Below are positions 11,622-24,100 of a stretch of DNA of 64,000 bases, in pieces. Source of the DNA: Ophiura sarsii (taxonomy: Eukaryota > Echinodermata > Ophiuroidea > Amphilepidida > Ophiuridae). The stretch spans positions 75,948,312 to 76,012,311 of the forward strand of contig CM069447.1 of NCBI GenBank assembly GCA_035610835.1, given 5' to 3'. A program made the position numbers and the translations under genes. Position 1 is the first letter of the stretch, and the number at the start of each line of letters is the position of its first letter. The notes below the pieces were generated by a model. It was not told the origin of the DNA, did not search any database, and worked only from the letters and a program-made list of their open reading frames with translations.

Positions 11622-13745
11622 GATGGAAAGTCGTGATTGATTGTGATAACTTCACTAGAATTTCCTCCAGTGGACATCTTTCCGAATATGTCCTCATGGA
11701 ACAACTTGATCATTGTCTATCTGGATATTCGTATACTTTGAACACCACCCAGAGAGTTTCGGTCCACCGTATCAATCGATTTGGAGAAATCAACAAATAC
11801 TAATGTACAATGGTTGCTGCTGTTCTACCGCCTTCTTCTGAAGTGGTAACAAAGTGAAAATCATGTCATCGGTTGCTCTATCAGCCCTAAAAGCTAAGCC
11901 ACACTGCCTCTTAGGAAGTACCTCTTCTGCGATAAACTGAAGCCGGTTGTGGATTATTGTTGCCATGATTTTGCCAGTTATGGACAGGAGGGAAATTCCT
12001 CTCTTATTTCCACAGACACATTTGTAACTTGTTTTTGTAAATGGTAACAATAATTGCGTCTTTAAAGTCCTGAGGGAGACATGCGCTTTGCCAGCAAGCC
12101 TTGAATAGGTCTAAAAATTCAGTCTTTAGTACATCTGTTGGTATGCCATCTTCCTTGGCGTTTTACCACTTCTGGTGTCATTCACAGCCTTATTATCAAG
12201 TTCATCCATAGTGATAGGTTTACATAGCTCATCTTTTTGTTAGTTAGTGAGCCCTTGACAAGTTTTGTGGTCAGCTGCACCTTGTTGGTTTAGTAGAATA
12301 CAGTATTGTTCCCTCCAACGCTCAGTGATATCATTCAAATTAGTGCACAGCCTGCTCCCATCTACTGTTTTCACTGGGGCCACTAATTTACTTGTTGCAT
12401 GGTCCTCAGATAATTTTTAGACCTGATAAGAGCCCATGAGTGTCATTTCTGCTCGACATTACTTCAAGCTCAGCTGTATTTTATTGCACCGTTTGTCCTT
12501 CAAAGCTCCGATCTCCTTTTGAACTTTCGATTTTATGTTATTACATGCTATTTAAATGATCCAACAATGCTTGAAATCCGTCGTCTTGTTCTTGGAACGT
12601 GTCAGGATGTGTTCTTTTAGGATGACCAAGTACTTCGCTAGCGGTTGAGAAGATGGATTCTCTAAGGTGTTTCCACTGTTCTTCAACATTATTTGGATCT
12701 GAGTGGATTTTGTTGCCTTGAAGAGATTTGGTCATTGCTGTTTCTAGTTTCATTTTGTGTTCTTCATCTTTCAAATTGTTGACATATAATTTCTTGGGTG
12801 CATTGATAGGAGTTTTTTTTGCCTTGGCAGTAAGAAATGGAGTCTGATTTGGGAACATACCACGTAGTGGTCAGTTGAGCATTCTGCTCCCCTCATTGCT
12901 TTTGTTAATAGGACATCTGCAAGATCTGTCCTACGAGTCACAATGTAATCAAGTAAATGATAATGCCTTGACCGAGGGTGCATTAAAGTGAAAAAAGAAA
13001 ATCTTAGGTTAAAAAAAGAAAGTATTGGTATACACACAAGTTTCTTTACGTGCAGAGAGTCAACAGAAGTGTCAACATTAGCATGATAAGTGTTCTTTCT
13101 TCCTTTGCCAAATTTATCAATCACAGCTTCATAGGTATGATCCTTGCCAATCCTTGCATTAAAGTCCCCCAGAATAACCAGTTTGTCCGCCCTGGCTACA
13201 TCATCAACTACTTTAGCCTGCTCTTGGTAAAAGGACTCCTTTTCTACATCTGCATATGGCATGGTGTGTGCATACACATTGATAATACTTAATAAACGGT
13301 CATTCCCAACGGGAGCACGTAATTGTATGAGACGTTCGGATATTCCTGTGGGAAGTGTTGGTATTGTAAGCACTTTCATTAAAGATGGCAAATGCTACAC
13401 CTGCATCCCTTCTTCCATTGGACTTCCCAAATCCAGTAGCTTTCTTGAATCTGGCCTTGTCCTTCTATCCTTGTCTCATGTAAAGCGGCAATATCAATAT
13501 TGTATCTTGTCAACTCCTTGGTTATCAAGCAGTTCATCTTTCTGGTCTCGAGTCATTATCTAGCATTGTTAGCACATTCCACGTGGCAACAGTTAGTTTT
13601 ACTTTTGTTTGTATTTTTACCGCTGTCATGAAGACCCGCAGCTGGATATCCTGGCAATTGATCTGAGCAAGCTTTCTTTACCCACAGTTGTGTAGGGGTT
13701 TCCCCTTCCGATGCAGGCTGTGCTATCCCTGTAAAGGGCTGCCAA
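11622..13745 (-). pseudogene. RTE-like LINE B, decayed, 3'-truncated
   Basis: Reading the minus strand from 13,745: a presumptive 5' leader, then an AP-endonuclease domain beginning TVATWNVLTML near 13,580, with GNDRLLSIINVYA, the catalytic-type VILGDFNARIG, LLDYIV and a TDHY box (13,391-12,860). A linker follows (HKMKLETAMTKSLQG), then the start of the reverse transcriptase: DGIPTDVLK, NKRGISLLSITGKIMA, QCGxxFRADRAT near 11,900, and the 'FVDFSK' motif A near 11,790. The sequence diverges at about 11,625, before the expected xADD box. Several frameshifts and stops separate the pieces, so it cannot encode a protein. Its 5' leader recurs alone at 32,696-32,890. Confidence 0.75.
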
Positions 13746-14585
13746 CATTACTGCTTCAGAATGCTAAATATTTGCCTTAAAAATGCCGAAAACCCATGAG
13801 CTGGACACCACCCACTGAAAGCTCCACTCTGTTTGCTCACTCCGCTCACAAGGATTCACATTTGCCCCCCCCCCCCCCCCCCCCCATCAAAAGAGTCCTG
13901 GATACGCAGGTTAGTGATGGCAGTGATCCCTTATGGAATTTTTTCTGTGACTTTCAAGTAGCTACAGAAATTGCCGAGACTACAATTCCGCCCGAAATTC
14001 TCCCTACTTAACAAAGACCGGATTTTGTCCTCATCGATCAAGGCTCAAAGTCGATCATTATTTTTGAACTCACTTTTCCGTTCGAGCGTAACAATAATTC
14101 TGCTCATGATCGCAAACTCAGTAGATACACCGGCCTTGCAAGTGACCAGCGAGAACAGGGTTATGACATCAAGCTCATATGTGTTGAAATTTGTTCCAGA
14201 GGCCTCATTTCAAAATCAAATAAGAGTTCCCTCCAATCCATTTCCCCTTATTTCCATCAGAAAAAAAAGCGGGCGTCAACAAATCAATATTCTATTTTTT
14301 ATTCTAAGTATGACAAATAATGGTCATCGAGCATCAACTAAATATATCTTGCTCACTCGGTGCAATCCACCTCATAGTGTTTTCTGGGCACATTTTTTTT
14401 AGTGCAATACTTCTATTATAGAAAGCAGGCTTTCCTGATATTGGTCCTTTTATCCCACATTTTTAAATTAGTATTCATTTCCAGCTATGTCCGTTATCAT
14501 TTGTATGTGTCTGATTGTTATGTATTTTGTGCAATGCGTGCAGATGATGGTTAAAGGCCCATTGCCTAATCCATACTCTAGTCTG
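13746..14585. repeat. Intergenic stretch with a poly-C repeat (13,865-13,912)
   Basis: A run of 21 C (13,865-13,885) is followed by CATCAAAAGAGTCCTGGATA. The same poly-C plus 'catcaaaacagtcctggatacgc' occurs at 30,020-30,085, so the C run belongs to a dispersed repeat. The remainder shows no supported gene; a plus-strand frame at 13,971-14,402 has no recognisable motif. Confidence 0.6.
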
Positions 14586-14588
14586 GCT

Positions 14589-14640
14589 TTATACCGGGTG
14601 TCCCTAAAAAAAGGGTGCACGTGTTTACCCAACTTGTTGA
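14589..14640 (+). mobile_element. Single end of a Tc1/mariner-like element
   Basis: TATACCGGGTGTCCCTAAAA resembles the TA plus [A/C]GGGTG[T/C]..C..AAA ends seen at 9,093 and 41,925. No matching right end was found before the RTE-like sequence starts near 14,775, so only one terminus survives. Confidence 0.4.
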
Positions 14641-15320
14641 CCTTGAAGTTCTAACAGTTAGTGTAAGATGTTTATACATATTAAAATATTAAATACCTGG
14701 CTTTCAGATGATGCTTATTTCATCTCATTCGGATTTGTAAATCCTGAGATATGGACAATTAACTAGAGCTACCCAGAACCAACAGTAATGGTGAGCAGCT
14801 ATTGGACTATACTCTTGAGAACAACCTTGCTATAACTAACACTACCTTCCAAAAGAAGATGACAATGCTGTGGACATGTGTACATGTGGTTATAGAGTTC
14901 AACTGGATTATATCCTGGTCAGGAAGAAATGGAAAAAATAGTGTGACCAACTCAGAGGCCTATAACTCATTCGCCAGTGTAGGATCACACCACCGAATCA
15001 TCACAGCTAAAATTAGACTCAGCCTTAGAGCAAATGGTAAATCCCCTCCAAAGAAGATTAAGTACAATTGGGGCAAGCTTGCAACAGATCCCGACCTGCA
15101 GGAAAAGTACACGGTGGATGTGAAAAACAGATTTACTGCGTTATGTGAGGCTGACAATGATATTGACCAAACCACAAAGTACAGCTACTTGACTCGAGAC
15201 AATAAGGAGACAGCTGCTGAATTGCTACCACATGTCCAAAAGAAACATCAGAAGGCTTTCTGCTATGATGTGAATGTTGAGAAAGCTAGGCATCAGTTGA
15301 AGAAAGCGCATAGCCGACAT

Positions 15321-16834
15321 AGCCGTCATCAAGTTGAATGATGAGAAGACCGAATTTGTTTTGATTGGTTCTAGACAACAAATGTCAAAGGTTCATGTCC
15401 CACATATTACAATTGGTGATGCGGACATCACACCTGCAACAAAGGCTCGTAATCTAGGTGCTATTTTTGATTCATCAATGTCTCTTAATGCTCATATTTC
15501 TAATATTGTTCGTTCTGCTTCATTTCATATCAGAAACATTAGTAGAATAAGAAAGTACTTAAATCCTCATGCCACTGAACAAATTGTTCAAAGTTTTGTA
15601 ACCTCCCGGCTTGATATGGGTAACTCCCTCTTGTTTGGCCTTCCGCAAGATCAGATTGCACGTCTTCAGCGTATTCAGAACAACGCTGCGCGCTTGGTCA
15701 CTCTAACTAGGAAAAGATATCACATCACTCCCGTTTTAAAGAAGTTGCATTGGCTGCCGGTTGGTTACAGAATTGTATACAAATTGTTGCTCATTGTTGT
15801 TAAGGCTTTAAATGACATGGCACCGCAGTATATCACATGTCTTCTTAAACCATACATACCTACTCGTACACTCCGTTCCAGCGACAAGTCACTTCTTTGT
15901 GAACCTCGTTCCAAACACTCTTGGAGGGGACAGAGCTTTTTCAATTGCAGCGCCACGTCTCTGGAACGCCTTACCCATTCATGTTAGATCATGCACATCC
16001 CTGGCACAGTTCAAGACCTCTTTAAAAACCCATCTGACAAAGGATGCTTTTTTATTAAAATGGTGTTTTTTCGGTTTCATATAAATAGGCTATATTTCTT
16101 TAAATTTCATATAAATTTAGGGTTCAACAAAAGAAAGTATACACCTTTGTTTATTTCATTTTGAGTAACATTCGATTTGTTTTGACCAAACAGGCTAGAT
16201 AGGCATTTTGATGAATCTTTTAGGCATAATTGGATACCAAATTTTCCCCCTAACAACAAAGATAAACCATGATTAGCACCATTTAAAGTAAATTAGTCAC
16301 TTTTCAAAAGTCACATTTTCAATACACTACGCGGGAAGAAAAGACCACATGTTACCTGTTCATAATCAAATAGCCCGCTCGCTCAGGCACAACCGAACGA
16401 ATCCCCACTGCGTGATCAATATCCATTTCATTCCTGGCCACTCAAGGTGCCATGCACAGCATTTTCTCACGGCTTGCGTGCGTTGAAAATGTGACTTTTG
16501 AAAAGTAACCAATTTTCTTTAAATGGTGCTGATCATGGTTTATCTTTGTTGTTAGGGAACAAATTTGGTATCAAATTATGCCTAAAAGATTCATATAAAT
16601 GCCTATTTAGCCTGTTTGGTCAAAAAACAATTGAATGTTACTCAAAATGACATAAACAAAGTTGTATACTTTCTTTTGTTGAACCCTTTATTAGTAGTAT
16701 TACATGTATTCACACATTATGATATTATTATTGACATAATTATTATACTATTAAGTTGTATTTAGACAAATTATTGTAGATTAAGTTGTACTTTAAAAAT
16801 GTATGTTGTAATGTAAGTTATTTTTTGTATCGCG
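15321..16834 (+). mobile_element. 5'-truncated CR1-like LINE fragment inserted in LINE A
   Basis: From 15,334 a 217-codon frame reads the end of a CR1-group polymerase: KTEFVLIGS, ARNLGAIFDSSM, HISNIVRSA, TSRLDMGNSLLFGL, QRIQNNAARLV, ITPVLKKLHWLPV. A frameshift near 15,920 moves the rest (RAFSIAAPRLWNALP, ending in DAFLLKWCF) to another frame up to 16,084. This is the same protein region as the C-terminal part of the LINE at 62-64 kb but a different family. The 3' untranslated part runs to about 16,834 and is interrupted by a fold-back MITE (16,120-16,686). After that LINE A resumes. Confidence 0.75.
16120..16686. mobile_element. 567-bp fold-back MITE with TTTA flanks
   Basis: The element begins GGGTTCAACAAAAGAAAGTA and ends with the reverse complement. 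The two arms are mirror copies for roughly 220 nt each ('ggtgctaatcatggtttatc', 'gttaggg', 'cctgtttggtca'). TTTA occurs immediately outside both ends (16,116-16,119 and 16,687-16,690), a probable 4-bp target duplication. It lies in the 3' part of the CR1-like fragment. A half-length relative is at 50,293-50,516 and also ends in TTTA. No coding capacity. Confidence 0.85.
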
Positions 16835-17976
16835 CCATCACAGTGAACACCAATGATAGCTGTGAGACATTTGAGGAAAGCAAAAGGGCTCTTGATGAAG
16901 CATATGAAGCTGCAAACAAGCGATACCTAGAAGTGAAACTCAATGAATACGGGGAAGCTAACAAACAACGGCAGCACAAAATGGCTTGGGACATCGTTAA
17001 TGAGATCAGTGGTAGGAAGAAGTCAAAAAGTAGTAGACGAAAGGGAGCCACTAAGGAAGAAAGATTGCAAAGTTGGCACGACCATTTTCAGCAGCTTCTT
17101 GGTAATCCTCCGGTAGTAACTGATGAAGATGAGGAAATATCAAAGGTTTTTGATCAACTACCAATTCGAACTGATCCTTTTGATGCTGAGGAATACCAGA
17201 AAGCTAAAAAGTCTTTAAAAGAAGGGAAACGTTTTGGTGAAGATGGAGTTCCTCCTGAAGTATTGAAACGGTGTGATATTGATCAGATAATTCTTGACTT
17301 CTGCAATGAGGCTCTCCTCAAAAACAAGAAACCTGAGCAGTGGTCTGTTTTAAATCTTATACCTGTTCCCTAAAGTGGCGACCTTAGCAACACTGCAAAC
17401 TACAGAGGCATCAGTTTGAGTTCCATAGTTGCAAAAACATATAATCGTATGTTGCTTAACAGGATAAGACCGCAAATAGATAGCAAACTGAGACCAAATC
17501 AATGTGGCTTTAGAGAAAACAGATCCACAGTGAGCCAGATTCTTGCACTCCGCAGAATAATTGAAGGGATACATGACAAAAACCTCCCAGCAATAATGAC
17601 ATTCATAGACTTCAAGACAGCATTCGATACGATCCATAGAGGCAAGATGATCAAAATTTTGAAAGGATATGGAATCCCGAACTTCATAGTCAATGCTATT
17701 GAGGATACTTACCACAACACAAAGGCAAAAGTAACAACTCCTGATGGGGACACTGATGAATTTGATATGTTGGCAGGCGTTCTCCAAGGTGATACTCTTG
17801 CTCCGTACCTTTTCATAATAGTGCTGGATTACTGCATGCGAACTGCCATAGAAGGCAGAGAGGAAGTCCTAGGTTTTACAGTCAACCCCAGGCGCAGCCG
17901 CAGAGTTGGACCACTGATGGTACCACATTTGGATTTCGCTGATGACATAGCACTAGTTTCGGACACTGCTGGCTAG
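16835..17976 (+). pseudogene. LINE A reverse-transcriptase domain (inactive)
   Basis: This is the longest coding piece of LINE A. One frame runs from about 16,835 to a TAA at 17,371-17,373 and continues in the same frame to a TAG near 17,974. Residue motifs in order: GKRFGEDGVPPEVLK, NYRGISLSSIVAKTY, RPNQCGFRENRST (fingers/palm), FIDFKTAFDTIHR (motif A, catalytic Asp kept), GVLQGDTLAPYLF (motif B), LDFADDIALVSD (motif C, both Asp kept). The active site is intact, so inactivation comes from the two stops and the insertions downstream. Confidence 0.8.
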
Positions 17977-18012
17977 GCGCAAAAACTCGTGGAAAGAGTA
18001 GAAATGGCAGCT

Positions 18013-18771
18013 GGGCAGTTCCAAGCGTTACGGAATGACATTCACAAAGCATTTTTATGTTTGAAATCATAATATCTTGAAAAGTTTATTACTTCTCACC
18101 AAACTAATAATATATTTTAATAGTAACTACTAAACACTTTCAGATATGGTACAGAATTTGACCATCAGATTTTTAATTAATGAAATATTGATTTTTATTA
18201 TTGCCGTTACGGAATGACACAAAACGGACATGATTTTTCTAGTCATTTAGACATTGATAACACTTTGTGATATTTAGAAATGTATCACGTTTTATTGACT
18301 TTTGGGTGATTCTGTATACCTTTACCTACAATATGACAACTTCCTGGTTAAAATTGGTTAATTTTTTTTTTTAAATATGACGTAAAGACCGACAAATGAG
18401 AGCGTTACGGAATGACCGTTACGGAATGACGTTTTGTCCACAATGCAAAATTCATAATAAAATACATAACAAAAAACAAAATCATGTCAATAAGCGGTAA
18501 GTTAGCAACTTAAACCAGCAAAACTTATATAAAAGCATATGAAGGGGTCAGAGAAAGGTGCTACAAATGGGCATTTTTTTACCAAAAATCAGGTTTTTTC
18601 CAAAAAAATCATACTTAATGTATATCAATTAAAAAGAAAAATAGCTCATTTGAAAGAACTTGAAAATATCTTTCATTTGATACTAAATATGTGATGGTAG
18701 CACTTTAAATTGTAAATTTACAGCCTTTTTTCAATTATTTTGAAATGTCCTGTTTGGCTTGGAACTGCCCT
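18013..18771. mobile_element. 759-bp TIR element with 3-bp duplication, inside LINE A
   Basis: A 14-bp perfect inverted repeat, GGGCAGTTCCAAGC at 18,013-18,026 and its complement at 18,757-18,770, bounds the insert. Removing it restores the LINE A reading (GTA GAA ATG GCA GCT, then CTA AGT GTT GGC) with GCT present on both sides, a 3-bp target duplication. Inside, the 12-mer GTTACGGAATGA occurs four times (starting near 18,027, 18,205, 18,402 and 18,416), one of them right after the left terminus. No coding capacity. Superfamily not assigned; 3-bp targets occur in PIF/Harbinger and a few other groups. Confidence 0.85.
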
Positions 18772-18879
18772 GCTCTAAGTGTTGGCCTCCACATGAACGC
18801 CAAGAAAACAAAATACATGGTGTTTAACCAACAGGATCAAGTAACCATTAAAACTACTGATGGAATCAGTCTGTAATTA

Positions 18880-19167
18880 GTCAAAGACTTTAATCCTAAC
18901 ACTTCCCCCCACTTTTTTTCAGAATTTTTTCTTCAACGCGGAAAATCGACCAAAATATCCCCCCCCCCCCCGATTCCCCCGGGATTTGATCCAGGGACCT
19001 CTCGCACCACAGGCGAGGGATTCCACACTTCACCACGGCTGTCAAACACAGTTCTGGGCAGTGTATTGCCCAGACTGTATGTATTGGGTCCATTTTTTCA
19101 TCAAAAAACTTCCACGCCGGGTGGTACCAACGTGCCCAGTCGTGGTATTTTGGGGTATATGGTAGTG
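18880..19167 (-). mobile_element. tRNA-like (SINE-type) insertion inside LINE A
   Basis: The insert separates the LINE A words '..GISL.LVKDF' and 'YLGSW'. Its ends carry an inverted CCTAACACT/AGTGTTAGG. On the minus strand, about 19,045-18,970, it reads like a tRNA: 'ccgtggtgaag' for the A-box region, an anticodon arm CTCGC-CTGTGGT-GCGAG with a perfect 5-bp stem and 7-nt loop (GTG, His-type), and GGATCAAATCC for the B box. A 13-C run lies at 18,959-18,971. Its acceptor stem is not convincing, so this is a SINE-type or pseudo-tRNA rather than a functional tRNA. Confidence 0.6.
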
Positions 19168-21123
19168 TTAGGGTTATGTATCTGGGATCCTGGACATCGA
19201 GCAGCATGCAAGATATCAAAACAGGGAAGGCACTAGCATGGAAGGCGTGTAATAAGCTGAACAAGATATGGAGATTCAACCTACCAAGATCAACAAAAAT
19301 TAAGCTATTCCAAGCTACAGTAGAAAGCATTGTTCTCACCAAAACAATGGTGGGAACACTTTATGACTTTAATGAACAGAAATAGTCCACATGCCGATGT
19401 TAATTTTGATAAGTTCGTTAATGGCTTTGTTCAGGACTTGAATAGGTTTGATGCAAATGATCTTGATCATTCCATTACAGTTTCCGAAGTAATAAACGCG
19501 GCACGCAGACTTAAAAAGGGCAAATCACCTGGTTTAGATGGTATCAGATCGGAAATGCTGAAGGATGGTATATCGGTTCTCGCTCAACCATTAACTAGTT
19601 TATTTAACTTATTTATAAAAAACGGTCATTTTCCTTCAGCTTGGAGGCTCAGTACTCTCACAGTTATCCACAAAAAAGGAGACAAAAATACTCCAAAAAA
19701 GTATAGAGGTATTGCTGTATCAAGTATATTATGTAAATTATTTTGTCTTGTCCTATATGATCGCCTTAGTATGTTTGTGGATAAAAACAATATCATCCCT
19801 CCAAATCAAATAGGTTTTAGGAAAGGCTCCAGGACAAGTGACCACATTCTAGTCCTAAAATCTGTTATCGATAAGTATATTAATCGGGCGGGTAAAGCCC
19901 ATTTGTATGTGTGTTTTATTGATTTCTCCGCTGCATTTGATACTATATGGCGTGACGCTCTTATATACAAATTAACTAAAATTGGTATCGGAGGTAAATT
20001 TCTTAAAACAATTCAAGACATGTACTCATCAGTCTGTTTCACTGTTAAATGTGATGGTAAACTAACTGACTCTTTTAGCACTACAGTTGGGGTGAAACAA
20101 GGATGTGTTCTTAGTCCTATGTTCTTCAATATATTTCTCAATGACCTTCCAAACATCTTTAACTCCAATTGTGACCCAGTTACGCTTAATAACCATGATA
20201 ATAATTGTCTTATGTATGCTGATGATTTAATCCTCATCTCAAAAAGCCCTAATGGCTTACAGTGTGCTCTTAACCGATTACATGACTATTGTATTAAGTG
20301 GAAACTCATTGTAAATATTGATAAATCAAACATTATGATCTTTAATAAAAGAGGTCATATTCTAGATAAGTTTGAATTTAGTTATGGTAATGTTAGTCTT
20401 AAGATTACTAATGAATATTGTTATTTGGGCATTGTTTTTATACCGTCTGGCTCATTTACAAAAGCTATCTTACGTCTCAAAGATAAGGCACTGAAAGCAT
20501 ATTTCAAGATAAGGGAAAATTTATACAATTCATCATACAAATGTAGTCTGAAATTATTCAGTACACTTATTCAACCAATCTTAAATTATGGTTGTGAAGT
20601 ATGGGCCCCGTATTTACTGAAAAGCCTTAATAATTCAAATTTCCTTACTGTATGTGATAAACTCTCAAGCGAAACCTTGCATATTAAGGTTTGTAAACTT
20701 ATTTTAGGAGTAAACAAAAGAACAACCAATAATGCAGTAAGAAGCGAACTAGGTAGTTTCCCATTGCTCATTATAATGCTGAGTTTATCGGTAAAATATT
20801 GGTGGAATTTGAACAAAAAATGTATGAATGGATGCACATCTTTAGTAATCGATGCTTTAATCGATAACAGAAAGATGTCAGATTCCGGAGCATTTACTTG
20901 GTCTTCGGGCATTAAGAAGATTTTAACCATGATTCATAATATCGACATTTGGCACAAACCTAACACAATCACTTCTGGTAATTTTCGTAACCTAATTATA
21001 GGTAATCTTGAATCCATATACAGTGATCACTGGTCTAATGTTATTAACAACTTCCAGTCTAAACTTCGATGTTACTGCACGTTCAAAGATTCTTTTGATT
21101 TGGAAAATTACATTGTTCTTTTT

Positions 21124-24100
21124 TTTTTTTTTATCTTTTAAGTTTATTAATCGTTCTTTCTTCAGTTACAAATACTTCATGATTACAAATCGCCACTCTT
21201 TTCTATCACAATCACATACATACATGTATATCAAATCAAACATGTTCAGTTTAAATTACAAACCTATTACATATTTTTACTATTCCATGTATCTTCTATG
21301 ATATGTAGCTTCAAAATATGATATAGTTTCAAGTTACACATCTCATTGTTACGCACAGTCATCTGATCAATGTAAATTGATGCTATTTAAATGTCAATCA
21401 ATTTTCTGAACCTCAATTCTGATTTGAAAAGAAATAACAGATTGGGATGATTCCCATATCTAAATTTACTAATTGACAATTTCGCTATCATAATTATACT
21501 AGTAATGAAATCTCTCTGTGTTTTTTCTGTACATTGCTGAAACCCAAAGAGTACATAAAAATGTGTTAGAACTACATGTTTTGATACTTTTAAAGATATA
21601 ATGTCATTTGCTTCTAACCATATTGGTTGTATCTTCTTACAGAAAAAGAAGAAGTGTTCTACATAATCCTTTTCATTACATATATCACATACATCATTAT
21701 TTTCTATTTTCATTTTATGCAGAAGAATTTTTGTGGGGTAAATATTACTAGTGATTTTCCAATTAAGTGATATCAATCTGCCCTCTCTTGTTGTAGATGG
21801 AATATTATTCCATATTTTATTCCAATTAAAAGAGAAGTTTGGATATTTTCTCTGCCAGAAATGTTGGCATATTGGAATCACAGACACTTTTTTCATCAGT
21901 TCTTTTTTAAAGGTTTTTACTGTTGTCTTATCAATGTTAACATCTCTATCAGTACATCTTAAATAAATACACTTATCTTCTGTATGAGGGTGTTTGACAC
22001 ATTTCCAATCTTTAGGAATTGCATTGATAAGAGCTAAATATTCCATCAATAGCCTACCATTGTGTGGCATTTTATTTCTTAACTTTACTACATCTAACAT
22101 TTTCCCATCTTTACCAAATAATTGATTGATCTTAATGATTCCTGATTTTATCCAGAGCTTAAAGTGAATCGTCTTTCCATTGTATCTAATGTGTTCATTG
22201 TTCCAAATTACTTGGTTGTTATGATTTTCTATACTCTTTATTTGTTTAACCGTATTGCATTTGAACCATATTTGTATCAACATTTTATAAAACGACGGCA
22301 GTTTGTTTAAAATATCGATACATTGTTTACTTAAAGTTGTTAGAGAACAATTACAATTGAATATATCCATACCTATATCAAATTTTCCAATGTGAAAGAA
22401 AGCGATATTTTTCCAAGCGGATATGTCATTGTTTAGCATTTTTTTTACCCATGACATTTGTAGTGAGTATAAGAATGACTTCAAATCTACCATTCTTAAT
22501 CCACCTTGGTCATAATTTAACATCAGTGTTTTACGTTTGACTCTTTCTCCTTTCCTCCATACAAATTTGTGAAATATACTGTTTAATTGTGTAATGACAT
22601 GTTCCGGTAAGACAATGACTGAACTTACGTATGTTAATTGAGATGCCATTAAGCATTTAACTATTAATATTTTGCCAACCATTGACAGTTGTCTATATTT
22701 CCGTGCTTCTATAATTAATTTGATAGAATTCACTTTTTTTTCCCAATTTTCATTTATATTGCTAGCACTTGTAGTACTACTGAAAGTAATACCTAAGGTT
22801 TTAACATTATTATTTGGATATACATTCCATTTTAATTTACCAAACGTATCTCTTCTTAGGCTATTTGATCCAATCCATATTGCCTCTGTTTTATTTTTAT
22901 TGAGAGAGAGACCTGATATAGACTTAAACTTGTCCAAGACTGCTATGACCTTATTAATTTGATCTTCATTTCTTAAAAACATTGTTATATCATCAGCATA
23001 CAGTGATATTTTTGCATCCTTTTTCTGGTAATTTATGAAAGGCAGTTTAATACCTTCAATATTTTCGTCTTGCCTTACTTTACATGCTAATACCTCAATA
23101 CATAATACAAATAATAATGCAGATAAAGGACATCCTTGCCTTACCCCTTTGTTTATAGGGAAAAATTCAGAAACATGTCCATTATGGGTTATACAGCTAC
23201 TTATATCATTATACAGAGTTTCTACCCATTTGATGAAACTAGGACCAAAATTTAATAATTTCAGAGTTGCCATCATATACTGCTTATCAATACTATCAAA
23301 TGCTTTACTAAAATCTAAAAACATAATAACTCCAGGCATGTTTGCTGTTTGTGTATACCTTAAAACGTCTTCAATTAGTCTAGCATTTTCACCTATAAAA
23401 CGCCCTTTAATATATCCTGTCTGGTCAGGATCGACAATCTTGGATATGATAGTTTGCATTCTATTTGCCAAAGCCTTCGTAGCTATTTTATAATCGACAT
23501 TCGTTAATGTAATTGGTCTCCAGTTTGACAGTAAATCACGTGGTTGGTTTTTGCCTTTGTGTATTAATGTTATTATACCTTTCCTTTGACTTCGACCTAG
23601 TTGGCCATTTTTATAACCTTCATTTAATGAGTTCATAACTAAAACACCTACTTCATTCCAAAAGTGTTTATAAAATTCTGTGGTCAATCCATCATAACCC
23701 GGACTTTTGTTAGTTTGCATATCGTCAAGTGCTTTTTTACATTCCTCTAAAGTAAGTGCACCTTCGCATACCATTTGATCATTTTCATCCAAAGTATTAC
23801 AATTTACGTTTTTAACAAAATCTTCAAAATCAACATCGTTTACTTTTTCATCTATGCAATACAATTTCTTATAATAAAGTACTTGTTGTTCCAGTAACTG
23901 ATCTGGATCTGTTATGACCATACCATCGTCTTTTTGAAGAGAGGTTATTGATTTATTTACAATATTTTTCCGTTCAAGATTTAAGAAATATTTGGTACTC
24001 TTTTCACCTTCTTGTAACCATTGTTCTCTTGATCTGATTTTCACACCATCTGTATAGCTTTCCCAAGCAATTTCTAAATTCTGTTTAGCTTTAATATACA

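Noticed and set aside
11153..11713. 186-aa minus-strand frame with a Pro/Ser/Leu-rich end
   Set aside because: The N-terminal part is LINE B polymerase and the rest is translation of a purine-rich repeat, so it is not a real gene.
23035..23493. 152-aa plus-strand frame
   Set aside because: Antisense of the LINE D polymerase.
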